A stretch of DNA of 35,564 bases from CAZYYO01 sp964650965 (GCA_964650965.1 CAZYYO010000019.1:1-35564), one strand, 5' to 3'. Shown: positions 15,674 to 24,324, counted from the stretch's first letter. Notes: generated by a model from the sequence alone, not told the origin. Translations and numbers: made by a program.

Positions 15674-17383
15674 TTAACAATAATCCATAATCACCACCTG
15701 AAGACTTGTCCTGTTTTGAAAGGTGTTTAACTGTGGGTAATAGGTGACAGAAATCGTGCTGCCAACGGAAACCTCCTTCAGAAAAGCATTTGCGTCTCCA
15801 AAGTATAATGCTGTCATCCCCCGTTGGTTATCCATAATTAAATTTAGTCGCAGCATATTCTGATTCTTCCCAATACGCCTGTAATCCCCAACTGTCACCT
15901 GCTTATCGGCAAATACGGGCTTGGGATTTCCATTTCCAAAGGGTTGCAGCAATTCCAACTGTTCCACTAGTTCTCTTGTCACGTAGGATAATGGCATAGG
16001 GACATCAATTAAAATACGTTTTTCCATATCCGCCTGGGTTAAGGTGGTATTGCGATTCAGTTCTTCCCTTAGAATTGGGATATTTTCTTTTGGAAGAGAA
16101 ATTCCAGCGGCCATGGGATGTCCACCATATCGGGTAAACAGTCTTTCACATTTATGTAATTCTTCATACATAGAATATGCTTCAATGGATCTTCCTGAAC
16201 CCTTTGCTCCATCCACTGCATCTGTAATTACAATGGCTGGTCGCTCAAACTGTTCTCGAATTCTACCTGCCACAATTCCTGCTAAGCTTTCATGCAGCGT
16301 AGGTAAATACAGGACTAAGACCTTATCCTGCTCCATATGTTCCTGGGAAATGCGGTCAATGGCATCCTCCACCCCTTGCAGGGTCATTTCCTTTCGCTGT
16401 TCATTTAAAGATACCAGTTCTCCTGCCTTGGCAATGGCTGGTTCCATCTCTGTTTCCTGAAGAAGCTCTATGGCACGGCATGCATCATCTAATCTTCCTG
16501 TTGCATTTAAGCAGGGACCAATAACGAAGCCAATATGATAAGCGTTTATTTTATCCTTATCTACACCGGTTCTTTCTATTAATGCCTGCATTCCCAGATT
16601 GGATGTATGCTTCAGTTTCTCTAATCCAAATTTAACAATTGTCCTATTTTCTCCGGTTAGTTCCATCACATCACCTACCGTAGCAACTGCTGCATTTTCC
16701 AGAAATTCCATCGCCTCATCTGCTCTTTTCCATTCCTGATACAAAAGCATCACCAGCTTCCAGGCAACCACTGCACCACAGATTCCCGGAAAAGGATAAC
16801 TGCAATCCGCCTGTTTTGGATTCACCACAGCATCTGCAGGAGGAATCAATTCCATGTGTCCGCCATCCTTGTCCTCATAGGGAATTTCATGATGGTCTGT
16901 AATTACAACCGTCATCCCATATTCCTTGGCAAGTGTAATCGCCTCATGGGCAGCAATACCATTATCACAGGTAATGATAAATTCCACGCCATCCTCTCTG
17001 GCACAGGTAATCATCTGGGGATTCACTCCATAGCCATCTTCAATTCTTTTGGGAATGGCATAATCTACATTAGCACCTAATTTCTGCAGTGCCGTGGTTA
17101 AAATATAGGTAGACTCGATACCATCGATATCATAATCGCCAATCACCCGTATATGCTGCTTGTTCTCAATTGCTTTTGTAATGAGCTGTGTAGCCAACGC
17201 TCCATCCTTTAGTAAGTGTGGATCATATAAATGTTCCAGAGATGGATGGAGAAATTCCTCCATTGCCTGCTCTTCAATAATATCCCGATTACGAATCACC
17301 CGTGCAATCACGGGGTCAATATGGAATTTCTCGCTATATCTCTGAAAATCGCCTCGCTTTGCCTGTACCATCCATTTTGCCAT
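15674..17383 (-). CDS. recJ: Single-stranded-DNA-specific 5'-3' exonuclease RecJ
   Basis: This 569-residue DHH-family nuclease degrades single-stranded DNA in recombination and mismatch or base-excision repair. Visible motifs: VIGDYDIDGIESTYIL (motif I), FIITCDNGIAAHEA, VVITDHHEIP (the DHH motif), and in the DHHA1 domain GRSIEAYSMYEELHKC and FTRYGGHPMAAGIS. The C-terminal OB-fold region is present. In motif I the usual ADGI is DIDGI, which is tolerated in the family. Length is normal. The start follows AAGAGGAA, and a TATAAT (17405-17400) lies only 17 bases before it. Confidence 0.93.
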   Translation of the reverse strand: MAKWMVQAKRGDFQRYSEKFHIDPVIARVIRNRDIIEEQAMEEFLHPSLEHLYDPHLLKDGALATQLITKAIENKQHIRVIGDYDIDGIESTYILTTALQKLGANVDYAIPKRIEDGYGVNPQMITCAREDGVEFIITCDNGIAAHEAITLAKEYGMTVVITDHHEIPYEDKDGGHMELIPPADAVVNPKQADCSYPFPGICGAVVAWKLVMLLYQEWKRADEAMEFLENAAVATVGDVMELTGENRTIVKFGLEKLKHTSNLGMQALIERTGVDKDKINAYHIGFVIGPCLNATGRLDDACRAIELLQETEMEPAIAKAGELVSLNEQRKEMTLQGVEDAIDRISQEHMEQDKVLVLYLPTLHESLAGIVAGRIREQFERPAIVITDAVDGAKGSGRSIEAYSMYEELHKCERLFTRYGGHPMAAGISLPKENIPILREELNRNTTLTQADMEKRILIDVPMPLSYVTRELVEQLELLQPFGNGNPKPVFADKQVTVGDYRRIGKNQNMLRLNLIMDNQRGMTALYFGDANAFLKEVSVGSTISVTYYPQLNTFQNRTSLQVVIMDYC

Positions 17384-17455
17384 AACTGTTGTTCCTCTTA
17401 TTATATATTTTCCTTGTGGTGAATTTTGTCAGCTAGTGACTGTTCTTCTTATTTT

Positions 17456-18718
17456 CTAATTTAATTCTCCGATTCTTGTAACTGCCACATAAATTGCAGA
17501 TATTCGATACCAGGTTCGATAATCTACTACACCTGTCTGGGGCAAACCGAAAATAAACTGGAAGATGCGCACAGCATTCTCTGTTTGACTTCCATAAACA
17601 CCATCTACCGGAATCTTAGGTACTGCAGGATAATTATTAGAAATTGCATTTAACTGTTCCTGCAGCTGTGTTACCTTGCTTCCACTAGAGCCGATGACTA
17701 GATTCTCTCCTGGCCAGGAAGCCGGAATTCCGGCAATCTGCTCTGCCGTATTGATATACATGCTGTTACCATAGTAATATCGTATAATTTCAATAGCATT
17801 TAACCCATCATCTCCCAGGTATTTAGACCCCCACTGACTTAACCAGTTGGGGCAGGACACATTCTTGCCATCACAGTACTGAGAAAGTATCGGCTGTCTT
17901 ACATTGGGTCTGGATAGATAATTGGAGAACATCTCATCTACTACGCGAGAGATGCTTTCGAAGATGGTTCTTCCATAGGACCACTTCTGGTCATAGGCAG
18001 TGGATGTGGTTACGGTAAAGTCATACCCTTTGTTTCGGTACCACTCCGTATATACCCGATTCAAGGTAAAGGACATAATCGCTAAAATATTTGCCCGCAA
18101 GGTTGCATCCGGCCAGGTGGCATAGATTTCACTGGATGCCACATTCTTAATGTAATCCGTGTAGGTTACATAGTAATTTCGCGCTGTGGCGTCTGCGGGT
18201 GCTCCATCGTGCACTACAACATATTCTGGAATAACTACACGGCTCAATACAATTTCACCAGACTCCACAATAGGTTTAATCTCTGCTTCTGCTATTTTCG
18301 GCGGATAATCTCCAAACAGGGTATTGCTGGGAATTACAATATTTTCCGGCTGATTGCCTCCTCCCACAGGGTCAAGGCGTATCTGCTGAATGGCTGTTTC
18401 ATCTGCAAACACCTCCACACCGGTAATATCCATGGGCTGATATCCCTCCGCTGTAACCTGCAGAGTATATTGGGCGTATGGCTGAGGTGCCCCAGGTTCC
18501 ATACTATATTCCAAGGGAGGTGCATTTAAATCCGCAATGGTGCTTTGGCCCGACTCATCTGTCTCTAAGACCTCAATGGTAGAGCCTGGATCTCCTGTAT
18601 AGGACAGGGTTAATCTGGCATCTGGAATTGGTCTTCTCTGCTGTGCCTCTGTCACTTCAATTGCCAGGTTTCCGCTGGCGGTAAGCTGCTGCATCTGATT
18701 TGCATTTCTTATGATCAT
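17456..18718 (-). CDS. SpoIID/LytB-like protein with C-terminal peptidoglycan-binding domain
   Basis: Three regions are visible in 420 residues. Residues 16-115 look like a carboxypeptidase-regulatory or Cna-B-like beta sandwich. Residues about 185-320 resemble SpoIID, the lytic transglycosylase of spore engulfment: YIKNVASSEIYATWPDATLRA matches the SpoIID E(M)P-SWP segment, keeping the probable catalytic Glu197, and LSQWGSKYLGDDG with IIRYYYG matches the family's C-terminal motif, though the usual preceding HGVG is replaced by SCPNW. Residues 344-408 form a PG_binding_1 domain (GSSGSKVTQLQEQLNA, VDGVYGSQTENAV). No signal peptide is seen. A sigma-K-type promoter upstream suggests expression in the mother cell, with a spore coat or cortex role. 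The SpoIID relation is my reading by eye. Confidence 0.72.
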   Translation of the reverse strand: MIIRNANQMQQLTASGNLAIEVTEAQQRRPIPDARLTLSYTGDPGSTIEVLETDESGQSTIADLNAPPLEYSMEPGAPQPYAQYTLQVTAEGYQPMDITGVEVFADETAIQQIRLDPVGGGNQPENIVIPSNTLFGDYPPKIAEAEIKPIVESGEIVLSRVVIPEYVVVHDGAPADATARNYYVTYTDYIKNVASSEIYATWPDATLRANILAIMSFTLNRVYTEWYRNKGYDFTVTTSTAYDQKWSYGRTIFESISRVVDEMFSNYLSRPNVRQPILSQYCDGKNVSCPNWLSQWGSKYLGDDGLNAIEIIRYYYGNSMYINTAEQIAGIPASWPGENLVIGSSGSKVTQLQEQLNAISNNYPAVPKIPVDGVYGSQTENAVRIFQFIFGLPQTGVVDYRTWYRISAIYVAVTRIGELN

Positions 18719-18758
18719 GAGCTGCCTGCCATCTCATTTCTTTACACATGGGTTTGTA

Positions 18759-18785
18759 TATCATATGCACTCTTCTGGAAAATGT
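18759..18785 (-). promoter_or_regulatory. Candidate sigma-K promoter of the SpoIID-like gene
   Basis: The minus strand reads AC, 16 bases, then CATATGATA, which fits the Bacillus/Clostridium sigma-K consensus AC-N16-CATANNNTA exactly. It ends about 40 bases before the start at 18718. No good sigma-A promoter is seen in the same spacer. Confidence 0.5.
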
Positions 18786-18789
18786 TACA

Positions 18790-18838
18790 AATAAATACCC
18801 CTGAAGCATACATTGCAATATGCACATGCTCCAGGGGT
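18790..18838 (-). terminator. Terminator after the Hpt gene
   Basis: Arms ACCCCTG-A-AGCAT (18797-18809) and ATGCT-C-CAGGGGT (18826-18838) pair with one mismatch. ATTTATTTG follows on the minus strand. It separates the signalling genes upstream from the SpoIID-like gene downstream. Confidence 0.75.
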
Positions 18839-18855
18839 GCTCACTTCCTTTTTAT

Positions 18856-19125
18856 CTACAAAAGTTGTCCAATCAAATCCATTCCTTCACGATACAAAAC
18901 CTTAGATTTCTCATAAAGCATAAGAATTTTCTCCTCATCATAAGGCGCATTCCGAAGTTCCTCTGTTAATGGCTTGATTGTTTCATTAATCAAATCCAAT
19001 CCCAGATTTGCAGCAACACCTTTTAGCGTATGGGCATCTTTAAATGCAGCCTCAAAATCTCTAGCCTCTATATTCTTGGAAAGCTCATCAAAGGTCTTAT
19101 CCTCTTCTTTGAATTTATCTAACAT
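18856..19125 (-). CDS. Histidine phosphotransfer (Hpt) protein, 5' end damaged
   Basis: The open frame from the ATG at 19125 gives 89 residues with the Hpt core AHTLKGVAANLGL and phospho-accepting His32. Hpt proteins pass phosphate between receivers in a phosphorelay. This ATG has no ribosome site and lies inside the first helix of the domain. Translation upstream in the same frame reads NIEPTINRFVDSEEFYFE, which looks like a normal Hpt N-terminus, but a TAG at 19191-19189 interrupts it. The gene is thus either mutated, misread in sequencing, or translated in an unusual way. It follows the HD-GYP response regulator directly, its probable partner or operon mate. Confidence 0.8.
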   Translation of the reverse strand: MLDKFKEEDKTFDELSKNIEARDFEAAFKDAHTLKGVAANLGLDLINETIKPLTEELRNAPYDEEKILMLYEKSKVLYREGMDLIGQLL

Positions 19126-19221
19126 TTCGAAATAAAATTCTTCACTATCTACAAACCGATTAATGGTCGGCTCTATATTTACCTTTAGCTATTTTAAAAT
19201 TGCTCTTTTTTCGTCATCCAC
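19126..19221 (-). pseudogene. 5' coding remnant of the Hpt gene with an in-frame TAG
   Basis: A GTG at 19221-19219 follows the response-regulator TAA without a gap and has AGGGGG eight bases upstream. From it the frame reads MDDEKRAILK, then TAG (19191-19189), then LKVNIEPTINRF and on into the Hpt domain. A single base change from GAG or AAG to TAG would explain it. Confidence 0.6.
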
Positions 19222-20313
19222 TTATTCTTCCCCCTGGTCTTCTTTCTGTTCATTTTCCACTTGAAGGAATTGTTCCTTCACACTCTGAAACGATTGTAAC
19301 ATATCTTCGGAAAAACTTCCACACTCTCCATTTAAAATCATGGTGTATGCAATCTCCGGATCTACTGGTTCCTTATACACACGTTCGCTGACCAATGCAT
19401 CAAATACATCCGCAATTGCCGTCAGCTGTGCCTCAATGGGTATTTCCTCTCCCTTTAATCCATCCGGGTATCCCTTTCCATCCCAGCGTTCATGATGCCA
19501 TCTGGCAATATTATAGGCACATTTGGAATATTCTGAATTATTAAAATCCATACTTTGTTCAATAATATCTCCACCATAAACGGTGTGACTTTTCATAATT
19601 TCAAATTCTTCCGGTGTAAGCTTCCCTGGTTTCAACAGGATACGGTCCGGCACTGATATTTTACCCATATCATGTAGTGCTGATGTGCTGACAATCATCG
19701 CTACCCGATTATCATCCAAACCATATTGGGGGTAGTTTTTCTGGACATACCCAGCAAGAATTTCCACAAACCGTTTGATTCTTTTTACGTGCATACCAGA
19801 TTCCATATTACGAAATTCTACCACGTTACTCATATTCTCAATAATGGCATTATTCATTTCTTCTAACTGCTTGGCGTAGTCAGAAATGATTTCCTGCTGA
19901 TTTTTGATTTTATCTTCCAGTTCCCGTTCATACATGTGAAGCTTAACCACATTGTTGACTCTTCGACGAATGACCTTGGCATTAAAGGGTTTTTGAATGA
20001 AATCTGCAATTCCATAGGCAAATCCCCGTTCTTCGTATTCCTGAGATTCCTCCCCGGTAATTAGGATGATTGGAATCCGATCCACCATTTTTCTCTGATA
20101 CAGCACACCCAGAAATTGAAAGCCATCCATCACCGGCATTACAATATCCAGCAGAATAACCGCAATATCCTTGTAATTTTCCACCATCTTTACCAGCGCT
20201 TCTTTTCCATTAACGGCTTCGATTGCACTATAATCATTTTCAAAAATCCGTACCAGCATTCTTCGGTTGATTTCAACATCATCTACGATAAGTATTTTTT
20301 TATCTTTCGTCAA
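19222..20313 (-). CDS. Response regulator with HD-GYP c-di-GMP phosphodiesterase domain
   Basis: The 363-residue protein has a receiver domain (1-125, acidic pair D11-D12, phosphoacceptor D56 in ILLDIVMP, Lys108 in QKPF), a coiled-coil linker (130-160) and an HD-GYP domain (165-345). HD at 214-215 and HHERWDGKGYPDG at 273-285 are intact, as is DVFDALVSERVYKEP. It should hydrolyse c-di-GMP to GMP when phosphorylated or otherwise switched. The start is TTG at 20313, chosen because AGGAGG lies eight bases before it; it overlaps the FapA-like gene by 14 bases. The likely phosphodonor is the hybrid kinase at 24325, by inference only. Confidence 0.92.
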   Translation of the reverse strand: MTKDKKILIVDDVEINRRMLVRIFENDYSAIEAVNGKEALVKMVENYKDIAVILLDIVMPVMDGFQFLGVLYQRKMVDRIPIILITGEESQEYEERGFAYGIADFIQKPFNAKVIRRRVNNVVKLHMYERELEDKIKNQQEIISDYAKQLEEMNNAIIENMSNVVEFRNMESGMHVKRIKRFVEILAGYVQKNYPQYGLDDNRVAMIVSTSALHDMGKISVPDRILLKPGKLTPEEFEIMKSHTVYGGDIIEQSMDFNNSEYSKCAYNIARWHHERWDGKGYPDGLKGEEIPIEAQLTAIADVFDALVSERVYKEPVDPEIAYTMILNGECGSFSEDMLQSFQSVKEQFLQVENEQKEDQGEE

Positions 20314-22219
20314 TACGCTTTCCTCCTGCCTGCTGATTTTCTATAATCTGCAAACCACCGTCCTTCTTCTTTATGGTAACATTTTGCATTTCCTTGTCAA
20401 TGATTTTTACATTTCCATCAATTTTCAAGCGACTGCCTGCATAGGCGGTTCCTCGTACGCGAATCGTGGGAGCATTTTTTCGAATCTTCAACTGTTCCAG
20501 CTGTTGAATTTCTTCATCTAATGCTTTGGCCTGGGCAGACTTTATGGAAAAGGTATCATGTATTCGCTCCAACAACGGTCCTACCGCAGCAGAGCTTCCC
20601 TCGTGATTGCGCAGCTGTTCATAGATTTTATCCCGGCTTTCATCTAACTGTTTCAATTCATTTAATATCTGAAACCGTTCCTTTTTAAATCCTGCCAATC
20701 TGTGTTTTGCATTTTCATTCATGCCGATTTCCACAGTCGTTGGGATGCAGGCGCTATTTCCTAAATGATATACCTCAATTCCATTTTCCGCCTGAATATT
20801 GCCTCCTACAACCTGAGACAGGCTTCCAGATACCAGAACCGAGCCACAGGTATCAATATCTGTATATATCATTCCATTCATCCTTACATCTCCATTGGTG
20901 CGAATGATGACATTGTTAAAAATATCTCCATAGACATTTTTCTTTGCCTGAATTATCCCCTGTTCCAGACATTGCGCCCCCTTTATGGCCACAACATCTC
21001 TTCCTGATACAATCTCTCCACCGGTATATTCGCCACGAAGAATCACATCTCCCGTTGCCTCTACATGCCCCTGGGAAATATCCCCCTGGACAATGACGGT
21101 ACCATTGATACGAAGTTCTGGGGTAACATCCAATAGCTTTTGCTCTATAACAGTGACTGGTTCTATACCGTATTTTATAATACTGTTCTTTCCATCACGC
21201 TCAATTTGAACCACGCCGGTAACATCTGCATAATAGGTTTTTTGGTCACTGTCCAAATGAAATCCCTGTCCATACAGCTTGGCCAGTTCCTTTCCTTTCT
21301 TGCCTGGAATCTCATTTCCCTGAGCATCCCGCCCAGGCTCTCCTAGCTGTGCCTTGTGGTAAATGGCAATGACTTTCCCCTTAGATACCATATTAGGAAG
21401 TTGAAACTGTTCATAATCTATGGAGCCATCCGATTGAATCTGGAATTTCATAATGGGATTCTCTTGAAAGAAGAATTCAAAATACCCATCTGCACCTGGG
21501 ATTGCCTGCTTAGGAGCATTTGCCAATTCTTCCTCCATACAAATTCTTCTCTTATGCATCTCTCGAGCCGAAAACATAAGGGTCGCATACCTGGACACAT
21601 CCAGACCTTCCTCCAGTCCCAGTCGAATTTCCTTCATTTGATTGGAATTAAAGTTGGCATTCAGATAATGGGTCACCTCAAGCTGGTGTTCTAAACCCAG
21701 ACGAAGTTCCCTCATTTGCCGCCAATGGTACTGGATATCCGCATAGACATATACATTGATCCCCTGTTCCAGACCTATTCGGATTTCTTTTAGCTGGGCT
21801 TCTCGCATTTCACACTGCACCAGCTTCTTAATATGAAATCCTTCCTCCACACATTTCTTTATCTCCAAAAGCTGATTTCCCCGAAATCCCTGGGAAACAA
21901 AAAATGACAAATCTACTTTATCAAGAATACTCTGTCGCATCACACACATGGTGGTACTATCAAAATCGGGACTGGCATAAGACGTTACATCAATGTGCTG
22001 TTCCAATCCAAGGCGAATTTCTCTCATTTGATAGAAATCAAACACCGGCTTGGCATAGACAGCAACCTGAATTTCATGCTCTAATCCCAGACGAATTTCC
22101 TCCATCTGGCTGGCCATGAACTTAGGATTGCGATAATAAGCCACATCAATTCCTTTTTCTTCTCCCAGCTGGATTTCCTCCATCTGCGCCTGTGTGTATT
22201 CTTCTTTTGCAGTATTCAT
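20300..22219 (-). CDS. FapA/DUF342 polymer-forming protein with N-terminal 26-residue repeats
   Basis: The 639-residue protein has three parts. Residues 7-233 are nine copies of a 26-residue repeat with consensus F..QM.EIRLGLE..IDV..YA.P. Residues about 265-500 are the FapA (DUF342) region, with KGKVIAIYHKAQLGEPGRDAQGNEIPGKKG and a right-handed beta-helix of VIVQGDISQGHVEATGDVIL type. A coiled coil follows (about 510-590), with a final beta strand region. FapA proteins are cytoplasmic and linked to flagellar or surface regulation, but their biochemistry is poorly known. The gene overlaps the HD-GYP regulator by 14 bases, implying coupled translation. GGAGG lies 12 bases before the start. Confidence 0.88.
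   Translation of the reverse strand: MNTAKEEYTQAQMEEIQLGEEKGIDVAYYRNPKFMASQMEEIRLGLEHEIQVAVYAKPVFDFYQMREIRLGLEQHIDVTSYASPDFDSTTMCVMRQSILDKVDLSFFVSQGFRGNQLLEIKKCVEEGFHIKKLVQCEMREAQLKEIRIGLEQGINVYVYADIQYHWRQMRELRLGLEHQLEVTHYLNANFNSNQMKEIRLGLEEGLDVSRYATLMFSAREMHKRRICMEEELANAPKQAIPGADGYFEFFFQENPIMKFQIQSDGSIDYEQFQLPNMVSKGKVIAIYHKAQLGEPGRDAQGNEIPGKKGKELAKLYGQGFHLDSDQKTYYADVTGVVQIERDGKNSIIKYGIEPVTVIEQKLLDVTPELRINGTVIVQGDISQGHVEATGDVILRGEYTGGEIVSGRDVVAIKGAQCLEQGIIQAKKNVYGDIFNNVIIRTNGDVRMNGMIYTDIDTCGSVLVSGSLSQVVGGNIQAENGIEVYHLGNSACIPTTVEIGMNENAKHRLAGFKKERFQILNELKQLDESRDKIYEQLRNHEGSSAAVGPLLERIHDTFSIKSAQAKALDEEIQQLEQLKIRKNAPTIRVRGTAYAGSRLKIDGNVKIIDKEMQNVTIKKKDGGLQIIENQQAGGKRIDER
21521..22201 (-). repeat. 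Nine tandem 26-codon repeats in the FapA-like gene
   Basis: The QM (or TM, QL, EM) pair recurs at residues 12, 38, 64, 90, 116, 142, 168, 194 and 220, an exact 26-residue period without insertions. Copies 2, 3, 6, 7 and 8 are closest to each other (EIRLGLE or ELRLGLE core); copies 4, 5 and 9 are diverged. Confidence 0.9.
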
Positions 22220-22250
22220 GACGCTTCTTATCCTCCGTGTGAATTATGAG

Positions 22251-22289
22251 AAAAAAGCCCTCTATCAGTATATCATACCAATAGAGGGC
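22251..22289 (-). terminator. Terminator of pta
   Basis: A perfect 9-bp stem (GCCCTCTAT with ATAGAGGGC, 22257-22289) is followed on the minus strand by six T. It lies eight bases after the pta stop codon and before the FapA-like gene. Confidence 0.88.
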
Positions 22290-22297
22290 CAAATGCT

Positions 22298-23281
22298 TTA
22301 TGCTAATGCTGCAGTAATGATAGCCATAGAATAAACTTCTGATGCATTGCATCCTCTGGATAAATCATTAATTGGTGCATTTAATCCAAGAAGAATTGGA
22401 CCATATGCTTCAAAATTACCAAGTCTCTGAGCAATCTTATATCCAATATTTCCAGCATTAATATCTGGGAAAATAAAGGTATTTGCATATCCAGCCACCT
22501 TGGAATCCGGACACTTTGTACGTGCTACTCTTGGAGATACTGCCGCATCAAACTGAAGTTCTCCTTCGATTGGAAGCTCTGGTGCACGAAGCGCAGCCTT
22601 GGCAGCTGCATTTCTCATTTTATCAACATCCTCTCCCTTGCCGGAGCCAAAGGTCGAATAGCTTAAGAAGGCAACCTTCGGGTCAACGCCAAAGATTTTT
22701 GCACATTCTGCAGTCTCGGTAGCGATTTCTGCCAAATCATCCTCAGAAGGATGAATATTAATTGCACAATCTCCCATGGTCAGTACTTCATTTTCACCAG
22801 TTGCAGAAGGTCTTACAAGTATAAAACAGGAAGAAACAATGTTATTTCCCGGTTTTGTCTTAATTAACTGTAATGCAGGGCGAACCGTATCAGCTGTGGA
22901 ATAAGTTGCACCTCCCAGCAAGGAATCAGCGATTCCCATCTTAACTAACATGGTACCAAAGTAATTCGCCTGAGACAGGGTCTGTCTTGCCTGCTCTGGA
23001 GTAACTCCCTTGCTCTTTCTAAGCTCACAGAACTGCTCCACCATTTCATCAAATCTGTCAAAATCTGTAGGATCAATAATTTCTGCTCCACGGATATTAA
23101 ATCCACTGGTTTCTGCCGCATGCTCAATTTCTGCTCTGTCACCTACTAAGATTGGATGAAGGAAATTACTTGCCAATAATCTAGAAGCTGCCTCTAAAAT
23201 TCTAGGATCACTTCCCTCTGTAAATACGATTTTCTTCGGATCCTTCTTCAGGATCTCAATTAATTGTCCAAATCCAAACAT
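22298..23281 (-). CDS. pta: Phosphate acetyltransferase
   Basis: The 327-residue enzyme interconverts acetyl-CoA and acetyl phosphate, usually with acetate kinase for ATP formation. It is the short single-domain type: KKIVFTEGSDPRILEAA at the N-terminus, GGATYSTADTVRPALQLI, the SCFILVRP and MGDCAINIHPSEDDLAEIA segments, and the C-terminal GNIGYKIAQRLGNFEAYGPILLGLNAPINDLSRGC. No acetate kinase gene follows; instead a terminator does, so here pta stands alone inside a signalling region. Acetyl phosphate can phosphorylate receivers, which may be coincidental. The start follows GAGGAG. Confidence 0.94.
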   Translation of the reverse strand: MFGFGQLIEILKKDPKKIVFTEGSDPRILEAASRLLASNFLHPILVGDRAEIEHAAETSGFNIRGAEIIDPTDFDRFDEMVEQFCELRKSKGVTPEQARQTLSQANYFGTMLVKMGIADSLLGGATYSTADTVRPALQLIKTKPGNNIVSSCFILVRPSATGENEVLTMGDCAINIHPSEDDLAEIATETAECAKIFGVDPKVAFLSYSTFGSGKGEDVDKMRNAAAKAALRAPELPIEGELQFDAAVSPRVARTKCPDSKVAGYANTFIFPDINAGNIGYKIAQRLGNFEAYGPILLGLNAPINDLSRGCNASEVYSMAIITAALA

Positions 23282-23376
23282 GTTTCTCTCCTCGTTTCTT
23301 ACGTTATTCTTATTTTACGATACTATTCTATCATCATTTCGCCTCATCTGTTGTTTTTTCTGGAAAACAAATGGAA

Positions 23377-23910
23377 TTATTTCTGTAAGCGCTTGGTATG
23401 ATAACCGGCACCTTCCTCTTTTCCCTTCTCATCCTCTACTTCCTGGATTTCCTTCTGCAGCTCTACAATCATAGACATTACGATTTCTTCTGCCTCTGCA
23501 TCATCATATTCTTTTAGCTTCTCAATAGATTCATCTGCGTTTCTGCGGATTTTAAAAGGAATGTCATACTCTCTTAAAGCCACCAGCTTGTCTAGTGCAT
23601 CATGAATCTTATAAGCTGCTAAATCCTCCTGAATATATAAGAGTCGTGCAGACACCTCCGCAAGACTAATGGGAATCAACATAGCTCGATTTATCTCCAG
23701 CAGATTTCGCTGCAACAGATTCATCACCCGCTCCACCATGGTCTGGGCTCCATCCGTATTCCCCTTCTCCATCTTCATCTTGGCATTCCGCATTCGCCCT
23801 GACACATCTTCTTCAATCTGAAAGCGAAGGACTTCCTCGGTCTTAAGAATTGCTGCCTTTACATTGCCGTTACTTAAATCATCCCGAATTGCTACGATGC
23901 GATCATACAA
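23377..23910 (-). CDS. Protein made of two copies of a helical module shared with the hybrid kinase C-terminus
   Basis: The 177-residue helical protein consists of two tandem copies of one module: residues about 4-63 and 89-148, aligned at an 85-residue offset (RIVAIRDDL with RLLYIQEDL; AAILK with DALDK). The second copy aligns without gaps to the last 47 residues of the neighbouring hybrid kinase, with 14 identities in 38 positions, including Y-x2-P, R, E and K-x-YDD. I know no function for the module. The start is TTG at 23910, five bases downstream of the TAG of the receiver gene and without a clear ribosome site, so translation is probably coupled. A partner role in the phosphorelay is inferred. 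Confidence 0.78.
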   Translation of the reverse strand: MYDRIVAIRDDLSNGNVKAAILKTEEVLRFQIEEDVSGRMRNAKMKMEKGNTDGAQTMVERVMNLLQRNLLEINRAMLIPISLAEVSARLLYIQEDLAAYKIHDALDKLVALREYDIPFKIRRNADESIEKLKEYDDAEAEEIVMSMIVELQKEIQEVEDEKGKEEGAGYHTKRLQK

Positions 23911-23913
23911 TTC

Positions 23914-24306
23914 CTAGGGTTCCATGGGAAGTACTCCCAGCCGCTTAAAAACACGTTCAATTCGTTCCTTCAAATCCTCTGTATCAAATGGTTTGGTGAT
24001 ATAATCCATAATTCCCAATTTAGAGCCTTCTAATACCGTCTGGGTATCTTTTTTTGAAGTCAAAAAGATTACCGGCACCGTTACACCATTTTCATGGGTA
24101 CGAATTTCTTTTAAGGTTTCCACGCCATCCATAATAGGCATCTGGACATCCAAAAGAATTAAATCCACCTTTTCACGATAGAGATATTTTACAGCTCGCC
24201 TGCCTGTAAGCATAGGAATCACTTCATACTTATCCTTAAGCTCCTGCTCAATGGTAGCTAAATTCACCGTATTATCATCCACAACCATGATTTTCATTTT
24301 ATCCAT
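23914..24306 (-). CDS. Stand-alone receiver-domain protein (CheY-like)
   Basis: The 130-residue single receiver has acidic residues D10-D11, phosphoacceptor D53 in LILLDVQMPIMDG, the conserved Thr in VIFLTSKKD and the Lys in YITKPF. There is no output domain, so it acts by protein contact or as a phosphate carrier or sink. It lies 18 bases after the hybrid kinase and starts behind AAGGAGG, and is almost fused to the next gene. The kinase's Hpt domain is the probable phosphate source. The first ATG is preferred over MKIMVV three codons later because of spacing. Confidence 0.92.
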   Translation of the reverse strand: MDKMKIMVVDDNTVNLATIEQELKDKYEVIPMLTGRRAVKYLYREKVDLILLDVQMPIMDGVETLKEIRTHENGVTVPVIFLTSKKDTQTVLEGSKLGIMDYITKPFDTEDLKERIERVFKRLGVLPMEP

Positions 24307-24324
24307 TGTATCCTCCTTGAAGAG

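Noticed and set aside
22266..22280. Promoter for the FapA-like gene inside the pta terminator loop (TATGATATACT)
   Set aside because: No -35 box at acceptable spacing was found on either side.
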